In this document: positions 47,696 to 57,690 of the stretch, one piece after another
How the letters are laid out: the number at the start of each line of letters is the position of its first letter
Position numbering within the stretch: position 1 is the first letter of the stretch
DNA from: Desulfobacter latus
GTDB taxonomy: Bacteria > Desulfobacterota > Desulfobacteria > Desulfobacterales > Desulfobacteraceae
Reading direction: 5' to 3'
DNA length: 64,000 nt
Assembly: GCF_013389365.1 (NCBI RefSeq)
Contig: NZ_JACADJ010000013.1
Coordinates: forward strand, 1-64,000
Made by a program: the position numbers and the translations under genes
The notes under the pieces: generated by a model
Databases searched by the model: none
Seen by the model: the letters and a program-made list of their open reading frames with translations, nothing else
What the model was told of the DNA's origin: nothing

Positions 47696-48546
47696 ACATC
47701 CAGTGGTTTCCCGGCCATATGCTGGAAACAAAAAAACAGCTGAAAAGTGCCGTTGCCAAGGTCGATGCCCTGCTTGAGGTGGTGGATGCACGGCTGCCTT
47801 TATCCAGTTCAAACCCTTTTTTAAAGCGGATTGCCACAGGCAAAAACCGGATAAAAGTACTGAATAAGGCGGATATTGCCAATCCGGAGACGACACAGGC
47901 CTGGCTTGAATATTTTAACCGGGAGATTAAACTGCCGGCAGCAGCTATCTGCGGGACCCGCCTGCAAGAGGCGTCACATGCCTTGCAATCACTGGTCGCA
48001 CAGGTAGACAGAAACAAGGCAAGGAAAACCAAAGTCATGGTGGTCGGTATTCCCAACACCGGTAAATCCACGATCTTGAACACCCTGGCCGGCCGGAAAG
48101 TGGCCAAGACCGGAAATGTACCGGCCGTTACCCGGCACCAGCAACGCACCAGCCTTAAAGGCAATATTGATATTTATGATACCCCGGGTATCCTGTGGCC
48201 GGTGATCGAACCCCGGCAGCGCGGACTTGTCCTGGCGATGTCCGGGGCCATCAGTGACACAGCCGTTGACTACCATGACATCGCCCTTTTTGCCGCACAG
48301 CTTTTACTGGAAAGATACCCGGCCTGCCTTGTTGCGCGTTACCCGTTCTTAAATCCATTACCCGGAGCGCCCCAGGATCTTATCGAATCCGTGGGCAACG
48401 CCAGGGGATGTCTTAAAAAAGGCGGATATATCGATTTTCAAAAAGCAGCACAGCTTATCATCAGGGACCTTAGATCCGGCAGGCTTGGCCGGATCAGTTT
48501 TGAACGACCAAAGGATATAAACACAAACTATGACACAGATCAATAA
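47692..48546 (+). CDS. rbgA: Ribosome-biogenesis GTPase YlqF/RbgA
   Basis: Circularly permuted GTPase that assists 50S subunit assembly. G4 comes first (NKAD in LNKADIANP, about residue 57), then G1 (GIPNTGKST, about 120) and G3 (DTPGI, about 165), the order typical of the YlqF/YawG group. It starts MNIQWFPGHMLETKK, the family's usual opening. The 284-residue length is normal. It overlaps the prc gene by 17 bp. Confidence 0.94.
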   Translation: MNIQWFPGHMLETKKQLKSAVAKVDALLEVVDARLPLSSSNPFLKRIATGKNRIKVLNKADIANPETTQAWLEYFNREIKLPAAAICGTRLQEASHALQSLVAQVDRNKARKTKVMVVGIPNTGKSTILNTLAGRKVAKTGNVPAVTRHQQRTSLKGNIDIYDTPGILWPVIEPRQRGLVLAMSGAISDTAVDYHDIALFAAQLLLERYPACLVARYPFLNPLPGAPQDLIESVGNARGCLKKGGYIDFQKAAQLIIRDLRSGRLGRISFERPKDINTNYDTDQ

Positions 48547-50584
48547 ACTTCACCACAGGCTTCGGGCTGTGCTGGTTGTCGCCATCTTTTTTTATTTCGC
48601 ACCTCTTTGCCATGCACAAATTGCCGAACTGACGTTTCAAAAGGAGCAGTCCCAGCGGTGTATTGCCATCCTTAATGCCCTTGAACGGGATCATTTTACC
48701 GGAAAAAAACTGGATAAAAACATGTCCGTTCTGGTGTTTGACCGGTATATCAAATCCCTGGATCCAGGCAGGCATCTGCTGACCCAGGCAGATCTCAGCG
48801 ATTTTCAACCGTTAAAACAGCAGATGTATAAATATCTGAAAACGGGAAACCTTGGACCGGCCTTTAAAATTTTCAACCGTTACCAGTCCCGCAGTGAACA
48901 GCGTCTTGAATATATTCTCGAACTGGCCCAATCCTGGCAAACCCAAATTAATTTTACCCAAAACGACAGCCTTGTCATTGATTATGATCATAAACCCTTT
49001 ATCCGGGACGCGTCAGGCCTTAAACCCCTGTGGAAAAAAGAGCTGAAAAATCATATCATTAATTTAAAAATCAATAAAACCCCGGATGACGAGATTTCTG
49101 AAACCCTGGAAAAAATTTATACAAACCGCTTGTCCCGCCTGACCCAGACACAGTCCCGGGATGTATTCCAGATTTTTATGAATGCCGTCACCATGTCTTT
49201 TGACCCCCATTCCCAATATTTTGCCCCGCGTCTGTCTGAAGATTTTGACATTCATATGAGACTGAGCTTAGAGGGCATTGGCGCGGTGCTGCAAAACGAA
49301 TATGAATACACAAAGGTCGTCCGACTTATTCCCAAAGGTCCGGCAGACAAATCCCGGAAACTTGCCCCCGGAGACAAAATCATCGGCGTAGGTCAGGGCC
49401 GGGATGGAGAGATAAAAGATACCATTGGCCGGCGCATTGACGATGTGGTTAAACTGATTCGGGGACCCAAGGATACCTTTGTGCGGTTAAAAATCATTCC
49501 TGCCAGAAAATCCAGCGTAACCGACACCATCAGCATCAAACGCGACAAGGTAAAGCTTGAGGAACAGTCAGCCCGGAAAAAAGTGGTAGACCTGACCGCA
49601 AACGGCCGGCGCTATAAGCTGGGCATCATTGAAATCCCCAATTTTTACATTGATTTTGACGCCTATCACAGGGGCGATCCAAATTACAAAAGCACCACCG
49701 GAGACGTGACAAAACTGCTCGCGCAATTAAAAAAAGAGAACATTGACGGATTGATTATTGACTTAAGGGACAACGGGGGGGGATCGCTTAAAGAGGCCAA
49801 TGATCTGACAGGGCTGTTTCTTAAATATGGGCCCACGGTACAGGTCAAAACCAAATTCAGAGTATCGCGCCTGTATGATGAAGATCCCAGGATTGTCTAC
49901 ACCGGACCGCTGATGGTGCTCATCAACAGAATGAGCGCATCGGCCAGTGAAATTTTTGCAGGGGCGATCAAAGATTATCACCGGGGCCTTATTATGGGCA
50001 CCCGAAGTTTCGGCAAGGGCACGGTTCAGGAACTCAAACCCCTGGGGGATGGACGATTGAAGATGACCTCGGCTAAATTTTACCGGGTCTCCGGTCAAAG
50101 CACCCAGCACAAAGGCGTTGAACCCGACATCTGGTTTCCCCAGGTTTACAGGATCAAAGATACCGGCGAAAGCGCCCTTGACGGTGCCCTGCTCTGGGAC
50201 CATATTGATGCGACCCGTTATTCAGCATATACGTCTTTGCAGCCCATGATCAAACCGTTGGACGATGCCTATAAAAAAAGGGCTGAAACTTCTTTTGGCA
50301 TCAAATATCTCACCCAACGGATTCAGTTGGCGGAATCGATGAGTGAACAAAAAAAACTCTCTCTGAATCTGGCGGAACGCCTTCGAACAGATGCCGTTTT
50401 TAACCAAAAAGAGCTGGCTCTGGAAAACAATTACCGGAAACAGAAAGGGGAAAAACCTCTGACAACCCTGGATGATATTGACCCGGAAAGAGAAGAAATC
50501 AAGGATATCCTGACAGACCAGGCCAAATACATTGCTGCGGATTTTATTACCTTAAGTCGTAAAACCGGATATAAATGGCAATAG
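48530..50584 (+). CDS. prc: Carboxy-terminal (tail-specific) protease Prc
   Basis: Periplasmic serine protease. The 684-residue protein has a signal peptide (VLVVAIFFYFAPLCHA) and a PDZ domain (about 245-340, LSLEGIGAVLQ...GPADKSRKLAPGDKIIGV). The S41 catalytic domain has the SASASEIFAGAIKD serine (about residue 468) and GTRSFGKGTVQ lysine (about 492). The C-terminal helical extension is typical of long Prc forms. A run of eight G (49774-49781) encodes the conserved DNGGGS and is a possible slippage site. It probably processes lipoproteins or envelope proteins. Confidence 0.93.
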   Translation: MTQINKLHHRLRAVLVVAIFFYFAPLCHAQIAELTFQKEQSQRCIAILNALERDHFTGKKLDKNMSVLVFDRYIKSLDPGRHLLTQADLSDFQPLKQQMYKYLKTGNLGPAFKIFNRYQSRSEQRLEYILELAQSWQTQINFTQNDSLVIDYDHKPFIRDASGLKPLWKKELKNHIINLKINKTPDDEISETLEKIYTNRLSRLTQTQSRDVFQIFMNAVTMSFDPHSQYFAPRLSEDFDIHMRLSLEGIGAVLQNEYEYTKVVRLIPKGPADKSRKLAPGDKIIGVGQGRDGEIKDTIGRRIDDVVKLIRGPKDTFVRLKIIPARKSSVTDTISIKRDKVKLEEQSARKKVVDLTANGRRYKLGIIEIPNFYIDFDAYHRGDPNYKSTTGDVTKLLAQLKKENIDGLIIDLRDNGGGSLKEANDLTGLFLKYGPTVQVKTKFRVSRLYDEDPRIVYTGPLMVLINRMSASASEIFAGAIKDYHRGLIMGTRSFGKGTVQELKPLGDGRLKMTSAKFYRVSGQSTQHKGVEPDIWFPQVYRIKDTGESALDGALLWDHIDATRYSAYTSLQPMIKPLDDAYKKRAETSFGIKYLTQRIQLAESMSEQKKLSLNLAERLRTDAVFNQKELALENNYRKQKGEKPLTTLDDIDPEREEIKDILTDQAKYIAADFITLSRKTGYKWQ

Positions 50585-50587
50585 CAT

Positions 50588-50634
50588 GTGAGTTTTGAAA
50601 TGTGAGATTTAAAACAAGCTGTTGCTCACAACTT
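50588..50634. repeat. Palindromic repeat, family B copy 2
   Basis: GTGAGTTTTGAAATGTGAGA then the core GATTTAAAACAAGCTGTT (identical to 21171-21236), then GCTCACAACTTA. It begins 3 bp after the prc stop. The arms are shorter than in copy 1. Confidence 0.75.
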
Positions 50635-50708
50635 AATAAAAAAGTCTAATTGAATCGTAAGTTAAATACTTTTGATTACTATTTAATGAGATTTTATAAC
50701 CTGAATGC

Positions 50709-53700
50709 ATGGTCATGAATAAAAAACGCATACTGCGCATTGCTGTTTTTTTTTCGGTAACCGTGACCGCCTGCGCAATAACTCTGTTCTTTACCATTAC
50801 CCCGTTGATCAACACGAAGCAAGTCAAAGCGCATCTGACCAAGGTTCTTCAGGAAAAGACCGGCATTGACGTCCGGTTCAATCAATTAAGGTTTATTTTT
50901 ACCCCCCTACCAGGTATCTGCATAACAGAGATATCAGTACAGATTGACCAAAGAAACCAGGTGACAATCAACAAAGCGCGGGTGGAACTGGATCGAGGCC
51001 GGCTGCTCAAATTAAACACGGTTGTAAGGCGCATCACCCTTGAATCCCCTGAACTGATCCATAACAAAACTGTTGTCGAAAAAAATAAATTCACAGTGCC
51101 ACCGGATTTGGCCACATTAATACAGAACGGATTTGACCGATTGCTTGATCACCCCCTCGCAGATGCAGACCAACTGGATATTATCGTAACCAATGCCCGG
51201 TCAAATTATTTTAACACCATGGACTGTCGGGTTCGGATAACAGGCCGGGAACGATCTGTGAATATCAAGACGCAGATATCCGGAATTCGATTAAAAACAA
51301 ATCATATCCCAAGACTTGCGTCCGCACTCAACGGCCGAATAACAGGTCTTAATATCCCACACATGGCAGTGGACTGCCAACATGATGCGAACACCTTTCT
51401 TGCAGGCAATCTTAAAATCGCATCCCTTCAGGCTGACCTTGACGTACCCAATGACCACAGCATTGACGCAAGGGAACTCGACCTTAAATTTGCCCTGTCA
51501 AAAAAGAGCGTGACTGCACACCTTGCCCCTTTGACACTTGTTTATCCCAAGGGGCGCGTTGAAATAGATGTATCCCTTCCCCACGGACAAGAGACATCAC
51601 GCATTGAATTTATCGGAGAGCATATTGATATCAGGCAGGCAAAACAGGTATGTCTGCCACTTCTCAACTGGCTTAAAACACCGCGAATCCTGTTTGATAT
51701 ACTCAGGGCAGGAATCGTTCCAAAGGTTACGGTGGGGTTTAAAAGCAAAGACAGACGTCACCTGTTTAATGCAGAAAATCTCTTTATAAACGGCTGTGCT
51801 GAATCGACCACAGTTAAAATCCCCCATGTACCTGTCATTGTTGACAATGCCTCGGGCTGTGCTGAAATGCAAGAGAACGTGTTGAGCATTCACCTGAAAG
51901 GCGGCCATGTGGGAAAAACCGTTATCACCGATGGTGACCTTGATATCAATTTGACCCATCAACCCACCAACATTCCCTTTTCAGGTCAAATCCCCCTGAA
52001 AGTCGATTTAGCAGAACTTCCTGAAACACTTATCTCTTTGTTACCGGATACGGCACTTGCCCGGGAAATCTCAAAAATATCCGATCTGAGTGGCCGGGCA
52101 GATGCGATTCTTGCGTTAAATAAATCCCAAGGTCCAAAAAAACTGGCGGTCAAGGTCACAGCAAAAAACATCCAGGCAGACGGGAACTACCAGCGCATGC
52201 CGTTGCCCATTCATATTGACGGCGGCTCTTTTCTTTTGGATAAACAAAGGATTATTCTCAAAGGCATGTCAGGGGCTATAGGAAACAGCAGGATATCAAA
52301 CCTAAATGCCGGTATAGACACCAAGGATTCCGTACCTATAAATATAAAAAATCTGGCCGCCAATATCATTCTGGAAGAGGTGGCACCGTTGATTGATCTT
52401 TTCCCTGGCGCGAGAAAGAAATTTGACCCGGTTAAAAATTTATTTGGAATCATGGAGATTAAAAATCTTAGAGTTAAAGGTCCCATGTTCTCGCCGGATC
52501 TGTGGCAGGTTCACATGATGGGCCGGATAACAAACGGGGATATTATATTTTCAAACAAGCGCAAAGGGATATCCGATATATCCTGCAAATTTGACGCAAG
52601 CCCATCAACAATCAAACTGTCTGACATTGCCTGCACCATTAACGCGCTCTCCTGGCTTAAAAAAAACATTTCACCGGAATATACCCAAAGTATTATCCTG
52701 CCTCTGACATTGACCCGGGGACAGTTTATGAGACAGGCAGGCGCGTGTCTGTTTCAGGGGGAGTTACTCACGACCTCAGGTGCAAAGATATCCTTCATGG
52801 CAGACGGTTCTGCCATGGACAAAATGCTTCCTTCAAACGTGCAAATAGCAGATGGGGAACGAAGCGATGCGGATATAATATTTTACAAACAGCCGGATAT
52901 GCCCAAAATTAATTTTTCCGGAAAACTGGATAAAACAACCCTGAAAAATATACTTCACCCGGATTCGTATCTTTACCGCAGACTTCAGGTGGTAACCGGT
53001 AAAAATGCGCTATCGGTTTCAACGGACAAAACACGCAACATCATCATTACCGCAGACAAGCTTAATCTTGATCCCTTTTTGTCCCGACACAAAATATCTG
53101 CATCCGATCGCCCCCCGCGCCCCCTGGTAAAACAGAAACAGATTTTTCTCAATATCAATTCACTGATTTATGACCAGCGGCTATACCAAGAGGTTCAGGC
53201 AAGGGTAACAATTAATCAGCCGACCACGGATATATATATTACCCATGCACGCTTTTGCGACCTTGAACTTTCAGGACAGATAACCGTCGATCATGTCGGA
53301 GACAGGCCCAGGGTTTCAACCCACATTTTTTTTAATACGGATCAGGCAAAGGAGGTGTCGTTCTCAATCGGTTGCCTGACAGGAAGCCAAAGTGTGATTA
53401 AAGGAAGCTATACACTCGAGGGAAAACTTTCCGGCGGGGCACAGACCCTGACCCAAGTAATATCCAAACAAAACGGGTATCTTAATTTCCAGGCGCAGTC
53501 CGGCCGTATATTTAAAGCCACGCTGCTTTCCAGGCTTTTATCAGTACTCAATATTTTGGGGGACACAGACCTGCAGCAGCAAGGATTCGGATTTAAAACA
53601 TTCACGGCCAATGCAGACATAAAAGAGAGCGTGGTGCATATAAAAAAAGCCTTTATTGATGCAGACAATATGGCCATCATTGCTGATGGATGGGCAGATC

Positions 53701-53957
53701 CGCTAAATGATGCCCTTGATATCACCTTTCTGGTGGCCCCGTTTAAAACCATTGATACCATCATTAAGCAGATTCCGATTGTAAATACGATGCTTAAAGG
53801 CCGTCTGGTCTCTTTGCCGGCCAGGGCCTATGGAAAAATATCAGACCCCATTGTGGTTCCCCTTCATCCGTCTGCAGTGGGAAAAGGATTACTCAACCTG
53901 CTGGAAGATCTGATTACGACACCCGGCCGTCTAATTGAAGGCATGAAAAAAAAATGA
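50709..53957 (+). CDS. AsmA/YhdP-like large envelope protein
   Basis: A 1082-residue protein with one N-terminal membrane helix (about residues 5-30) and then an all-beta-type repetitive body. The first part reads like an AsmA domain (VRFNQLRFIFTPLPGICITEIS, RLLKLNTVVRRITLESPEL). The end carries features of the AsmA C-terminal domain, such as VHIKKAFIDADNMAIIADGWADPLNDALDI, and LPARAYGKISDPIVVPLHP. Such proteins (AsmA, TamB, YhdP) form periplasm-spanning lipid conduits. The role is by family. Two in-frame ATGs (50709 and 50715) can serve. It ends 4 bp into recX. Confidence 0.8.
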   Translation: MVMNKKRILRIAVFFSVTVTACAITLFFTITPLINTKQVKAHLTKVLQEKTGIDVRFNQLRFIFTPLPGICITEISVQIDQRNQVTINKARVELDRGRLLKLNTVVRRITLESPELIHNKTVVEKNKFTVPPDLATLIQNGFDRLLDHPLADADQLDIIVTNARSNYFNTMDCRVRITGRERSVNIKTQISGIRLKTNHIPRLASALNGRITGLNIPHMAVDCQHDANTFLAGNLKIASLQADLDVPNDHSIDARELDLKFALSKKSVTAHLAPLTLVYPKGRVEIDVSLPHGQETSRIEFIGEHIDIRQAKQVCLPLLNWLKTPRILFDILRAGIVPKVTVGFKSKDRRHLFNAENLFINGCAESTTVKIPHVPVIVDNASGCAEMQENVLSIHLKGGHVGKTVITDGDLDINLTHQPTNIPFSGQIPLKVDLAELPETLISLLPDTALAREISKISDLSGRADAILALNKSQGPKKLAVKVTAKNIQADGNYQRMPLPIHIDGGSFLLDKQRIILKGMSGAIGNSRISNLNAGIDTKDSVPINIKNLAANIILEEVAPLIDLFPGARKKFDPVKNLFGIMEIKNLRVKGPMFSPDLWQVHMMGRITNGDIIFSNKRKGISDISCKFDASPSTIKLSDIACTINALSWLKKNISPEYTQSIILPLTLTRGQFMRQAGACLFQGELLTTSGAKISFMADGSAMDKMLPSNVQIADGERSDADIIFYKQPDMPKINFSGKLDKTTLKNILHPDSYLYRRLQVVTGKNALSVSTDKTRNIIITADKLNLDPFLSRHKISASDRPPRPLVKQKQIFLNINSLIYDQRLYQEVQARVTINQPTTDIYITHARFCDLELSGQITVDHVGDRPRVSTHIFFNTDQAKEVSFSIGCLTGSQSVIKGSYTLEGKLSGGAQTLTQVISKQNGYLNFQAQSGRIFKATLLSRLLSVLNILGDTDLQQQGFGFKTFTANADIKESVVHIKKAFIDADNMAIIADGWADPLNDALDITFLVAPFKTIDTIIKQIPIVNTMLKGRLVSLPARAYGKISDPIVVPLHPSAVGKGLLNLLEDLITTPGRLIEGMKKK

Positions 53958-54406
53958 CTGTTGAAAACGCATACCAAAAGGCCTTAGGATATCTATCAAA
54001 AAGCCCTAAAACCATCCGACAAATGAAAGCATATTTGACGAATAAAGGATATGATCCCAACATTATTGAGCAGGTTATTGCACAGTTGTCAAACTTTAAT
54101 TACCTTGACGACAGGGCCTTTGCACGCCAGTTCATTGAAAGTCGAATCCGTTACAACCCCAAATCCGTATTTGCCCTTGAATTTGAACTGCGCAAAAAAG
54201 GCATTGACCCGGCACTTACCGGAGAATTGTTAACTGCCTACAAAGACGAAGACCTGGCATTAAAGGCCATTGAAAATAAAAAGCAAGCCTGGCGCCGGCT
54301 GAATGAATCAGATCGCAGAAAAAAGATGATGAATTATTTGCGATACAGGGGGTTTAACTACAGTGTATGTCAAACTGTATGGCAGATATTTGAAACAACG
54401 TCATAG
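53954..54406 (+). CDS. recX: Regulatory protein RecX
   Basis: Modulator of RecA filaments. The 150-residue protein is helical with the three-repeat RecX pattern: SKSPKTIRQMKAYLTNKGYDPNIIEQVIAQL, LDDRAFARQFIESRI near residue 50, and DRRKKMMNYLRYRGFNYSVCQTVW at the end. It overlaps the AsmA-like gene by 4 bp and is followed by an inverted copy of the heptamer repeat. recA is not in the window. Confidence 0.9.
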   Translation: MTVENAYQKALGYLSKSPKTIRQMKAYLTNKGYDPNIIEQVIAQLSNFNYLDDRAFARQFIESRIRYNPKSVFALEFELRKKGIDPALTGELLTAYKDEDLALKAIENKKQAWRRLNESDRRKKMMNYLRYRGFNYSVCQTVWQIFETTS

Positions 54407-54414
54407 AACTCGAT

Positions 54415-54486
54415 AGTATAGGAATTTCCATTTCCCATTTCCCAGCACCCAGCACCTAACAGCCAGCCCAAAGGGCACTAATTTAA
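54415..54486 (-). repeat. Interspersed heptamer-bearing repeat, copy 4 (inverted)
   Basis: The reverse complement has the same layout: GCCCTTTGGGC hairpin, two 7-bp units (GGTGCTG twice), then a short duplication of GGGAAAT and GGAAATTCCTATACT. The 214 bp after it, up to the PilZ gene, is very AT-rich and shows no other feature. Confidence 0.9.
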
Positions 54487-54700
54487 TAATTGAGTAGAAT
54501 ATAGTCACCCCATAGCCGCAGAAATTTTTTCTCAATTTAACACTTTATTTACACAATTATTACCAAATAAATTTCATATTAACTTAAAAAATTTATATTA
54601 ATCCTAACAAGATCAAAATAAAATTTTTTTGCTCATTCACGATTATCGTCGCTTAAAACTTAGTAGGAGTTAATATAAAACCATAAATGACTCTTTAGGT

Positions 54701-55186
54701 ATGAATATTGCATATACAACCGGTAGGATAAACAAAAAATTTTTAACACAGAATGTTGGAACTTTACTTATGGTTGGCAGAAAAAGAACCATCGAACGTC
54801 GAAAAAACAAACGATATAAAGCGGTAGAGGGTGCTTATGCGGCCATCAGTCCCAATTCAAATAAGATCGGTCAAATCATCGACATCAGTATGGGCGGACT
54901 GTGTTTCAAATATATAAACACCGAAAACAAATCAGCAGAACCTTTCAATAGAAACGAAAGGTCTATTTTTTTAAGCAGTATGGGATATTATGTCGGCGAT
55001 CTTCCCTTTCAAACCATTGCCGACTATGAAATAACGGATAAACCGTCATTCAGTTCAATGAAAGTTAGAAAGCGCCATGTTAAATTCACCGATCTTACGT
55101 TCAAACAGCTGTTTGATCTGGATTATTATCTAAAAAATAATGTGTCCGAACAGATAAAACCACTTCCCTCTCAACATGAATCATGA
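54701..55186 (+). CDS. PilZ-domain protein (c-di-GMP binding)
   Basis: A 161-residue protein with a PilZ domain. The RRKNKRYKAVEGAYAAI stretch has the arginine-rich switch, and IGQIIDISMGGLCFKYI supplies the D/NxSxxG motif, both needed for cyclic di-GMP binding. It would act as an effector for motility or surface traits. The start is uncertain: the ATG at 54701 has a poorly placed AGG and the ATG at 54770 (about 24 residues later) has no better site. It converges with ppiD, 6 bp apart. AT-rich DNA precedes it. Confidence 0.85.
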   Translation: MNIAYTTGRINKKFLTQNVGTLLMVGRKRTIERRKNKRYKAVEGAYAAISPNSNKIGQIIDISMGGLCFKYINTENKSAEPFNRNERSIFLSSMGYYVGDLPFQTIADYEITDKPSFSSMKVRKRHVKFTDLTFKQLFDLDYYLKNNVSEQIKPLPSQHES

Positions 55187-55192
55187 TGAGAC

Positions 55193-57100
55193 TCAATTAA
55201 TAATGTCTCTATTTATGCGTATCTCAACCTTCTCTTTGCGTGCCGCCAACCATTGAGAATAATAGTCTTGTTGCTTTCGGGTTTCAAGTTGCAGCTTAAC
55301 TTTGTCAAGATTCTCGGCAATGGCAGCGGCATCAGGTGTCTGTTTTTCCTTCAAACCAATAATGTAAAACCTCCCGGAAGCCTCAAGAACCTTTTTATAG
55401 ATACGATTTTTTTCATCAAGGGTAAAAGCGGCTTGTGCAATAGCCTCTGATCCGGAAATACCGGGAACAACAGCTTTATTGCGGGTAAACAGCGCACTGG
55501 ATTCAACCTTGAGCTGGTTGTCAGCGGCTAATTCTTCAAGACTGTCAGCATCACTTCCTAATTTTTCAAGCATTGACTCAGCAGCTTTCTTCGCGGCCTG
55601 TTTTTTCAGGCCGGTTGTCAATTTAACAGCAATTTTATCTTTTACAACTTCATAGGCAAGCAGTTTGGGATCTATCTGTTCAAGCATATGTATCAGATAA
55701 TAATTATTTCCGATTTTCTTGACGTCACTGATCTCATCGTCAAGCAGGGAAAAAGCTGTGCCGGCAAATTCACCGGGATTTGAAATCCCCAGATCCTTAA
55801 GCTCGGTTCCCATGGCAGTAAAGGCAGGCGTATTTACAGGCTGTTTCGCTGCAACCAAGGCAACCTGTTCAAAGGAATCACCGTCAAGCACGGCATCATA
55901 GGCATCCTCAGCCTTGTTATATGCCAAATCTTGAATCTGACTTGCAGCCAGTTCCTTTTGAATCTGTGCCCTGGCGGTCTCAAAAGGCGTCAGGGTTTCA
56001 GGCGTTTTATCCGTTACTTTAATAATATGCCACCCGAAACGGGTTCTTACAGGTTGAGAGATATCACCTGGATTCATGGCAAATGCGGCATCCGCAAAGG
56101 GTTTTACCATACTGGTTTTGTTAAATCGCCCCAGATACCCGCCGCTGGTGGCCGACGGTCCCTGGGAATAGGTCTTGGCAAGTTCTGAAAAATCTGCTGC
56201 GTTGACGGCTTTTTCATAAACATTTAAAGCTTCTGCTTTAGCCGTAGCCACAGCCTGTTCATCCGCATTTTCATCCACCTTTATCAGGATATGACTGGCT
56301 TCAACCTGTTCCGGTGTGGTAAAACGGCCCGGGTTCTGATCGTAAAAATCCCGGATTGAAGCTTCATCAATCGTAACCTGTTCCTCAAAATCCTCCGGCG
56401 CAAACACGAGAAAGGTCACTTTGCGTTTAGGCTCAGACATGTAGTGATCATGATGATCATCATACTCGGAACGAACCTGCTCTTCACCAACAGCGACATC
56501 AGAAAATGTTACCGGATCAATCAGAACATAATTGATACTGGCTTTTGTGTTATTGAACGCATACCAGGCCTGGGCTTCCCGGTCTCCTACGGTTATACCA
56601 TTAATCACCATGCGCTGGAGTTTATTATTCCTGATAGCGTTACGCTGCATTGCTTCAAAAGTTTCAGGGGTCATGGCGTTTTGTCCAAGTACCCGCGTGT
56701 ACAGATCCATATTAAAGACACCGTCTTTTTGGAATGCCTTGACTGAAAGCAAATCTTGTTTCAGCTCACCGTCAGATACAACAATATTCAACTTTTGGGC
56801 CTCAATTTCCAGAATTTTTTGGTCAATCAGGCTGTTCACCGCATGCTGCTTAACATTCAATGATTTTATCAAGTCATCATCTAAAGAGGTGCCGAACTGT
56901 TGCTGAAGGCGCTGGATCATGCGCTGATAGGCATCACGATATTCCGAAAAAGTGATGGCCTGGTCATTAACCGTGGCCACCTGATTGTGTTTGTCGGCAT
57001 TCATACTGCCGACACCTAAAAATACAAACACAATAACAATGATGGCCAGAAAAGACTTTATGATCCAATTTCCCGTATTTTCCCGAAGGTAACGCAGCAT
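55193..57100 (-). CDS. ppiD: Peptidyl-prolyl cis-trans isomerase PpiD-like (SurA-type chaperone)
   Basis: Membrane-anchored periplasmic chaperone. The 635-residue protein has an N-terminal helix (about residues 13-32, WIIKSFLAIIVIVFVFLGVG), then a SurA N-terminal chaperone region starting NDQAITFSEYRDAYQRMIQ. The parvulin domain (about 260-365) has ASHILIKV, SGGYLGRFN and FGWHIIKV. A long C-terminal chaperone part follows. It helps fold exported proteins. It stands alone and divergent from the tRNA. Confidence 0.92.
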   Translation of the reverse strand: MLRYLRENTGNWIIKSFLAIIVIVFVFLGVGSMNADKHNQVATVNDQAITFSEYRDAYQRMIQRLQQQFGTSLDDDLIKSLNVKQHAVNSLIDQKILEIEAQKLNIVVSDGELKQDLLSVKAFQKDGVFNMDLYTRVLGQNAMTPETFEAMQRNAIRNNKLQRMVINGITVGDREAQAWYAFNNTKASINYVLIDPVTFSDVAVGEEQVRSEYDDHHDHYMSEPKRKVTFLVFAPEDFEEQVTIDEASIRDFYDQNPGRFTTPEQVEASHILIKVDENADEQAVATAKAEALNVYEKAVNAADFSELAKTYSQGPSATSGGYLGRFNKTSMVKPFADAAFAMNPGDISQPVRTRFGWHIIKVTDKTPETLTPFETARAQIQKELAASQIQDLAYNKAEDAYDAVLDGDSFEQVALVAAKQPVNTPAFTAMGTELKDLGISNPGEFAGTAFSLLDDEISDVKKIGNNYYLIHMLEQIDPKLLAYEVVKDKIAVKLTTGLKKQAAKKAAESMLEKLGSDADSLEELAADNQLKVESSALFTRNKAVVPGISGSEAIAQAAFTLDEKNRIYKKVLEASGRFYIIGLKEKQTPDAAAIAENLDKVKLQLETRKQQDYYSQWLAARKEKVEIRINRDIIN

Positions 57101-57240
57101 TCCTGTTTAACTCCTTGACCTGTTTAGTTTATTGGAACTTTCATATAAAAAGTATGAAATACTATCGCTTCACACCAACTTGTGTCAATAACTATTCTAA
57201 GTCTGCCGTTTTCATTTATCTAAAAAAATATTTTTTTGTA

Positions 57241-57269
57241 TTGACACACCATGCGGTTTCTATTATACA
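57241..57269 (+). promoter_or_regulatory. Promoter of tRNA-Ala
   Basis: TTGACA (57241-57246), 17-nt spacer and TATACA (57264-57269) lie just before the tRNA. Transcription would start near 57276, about 11 nt before the mature 5' end. Confidence 0.85.
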
Positions 57270-57286
57270 TCTACCCACTCTGTTGT

Positions 57287-57362
57287 GGGGCTGTAGCTCA
57301 GCTGGGAGAGCGCATGGCTGGCAGCCATGAGGTCAGGGGTTCGATCCCCCTCAGCTCCACCA
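57287..57362 (+). tRNA. tRNA-Ala (anticodon GGC)
   Basis: A 76-nt cloverleaf with the CCA end encoded. The acceptor stem GGGGCTG pairs with CAGCTCC (one G-T pair). The anticodon arm is CATGG-CTGGCAG-CCATG, giving anticodon GGC. The T arm is AGGGG-TTCGATC-CCCCT. It is an isolated tRNA transcribed by the promoter at 57241 and ended by the hairpin at 57375. Confidence 0.97.
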
Positions 57363-57374
57363 TACTAAAAAATC

Positions 57375-57402
57375 AAGCCGCTGTTTTACAGTGGCTTTTT
57401 TT
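57375..57402 (+). terminator. Rho-independent terminator after tRNA-Ala
   Basis: AAGCCGCTG (57375-57383), loop TTTTA, CAGTGGCTT (57389-57397; one G-T pair) and a run of seven T. Confidence 0.85.
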
Positions 57403-57498
57403 ATTATTATATTCTTCTCTTCTCTTCTTTTCTCTTCGCCTTGATCCTCAGGTTCACTATTTTTTGTATTATCCGTGATCTGCAATCAGCAGTATGGC

Positions 57499-57532
57499 AA
57501 AACGGGCTGCCTTGAAACAGGCAGCCCGTTTT
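57499..57532. terminator. Strong bidirectional terminator
   Basis: Perfect 13-bp stem AAAACGGGCTGCC (57499-57511) with GGCAGCCCGTTTT (57520-57532), 8-nt loop. A and T runs on both sides let it work either way. It probably ends the degP transcript on the minus strand. The surrounding 57403-57690 gap holds no gene. Confidence 0.85.
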
Positions 57533-57690
57533 AAAAAAGGAGGGAGATTTTTCCGCTGGTTTGATTTATCAACGATTGTTACCGCATTTGCCGCAACAGC
57601 AAATTATCCAGCGCTGATTTATAATTTAGCACCTGAACATGACCTGAATATGACACCAGTATTATCAAATGGTAATTTATTGACAACGCT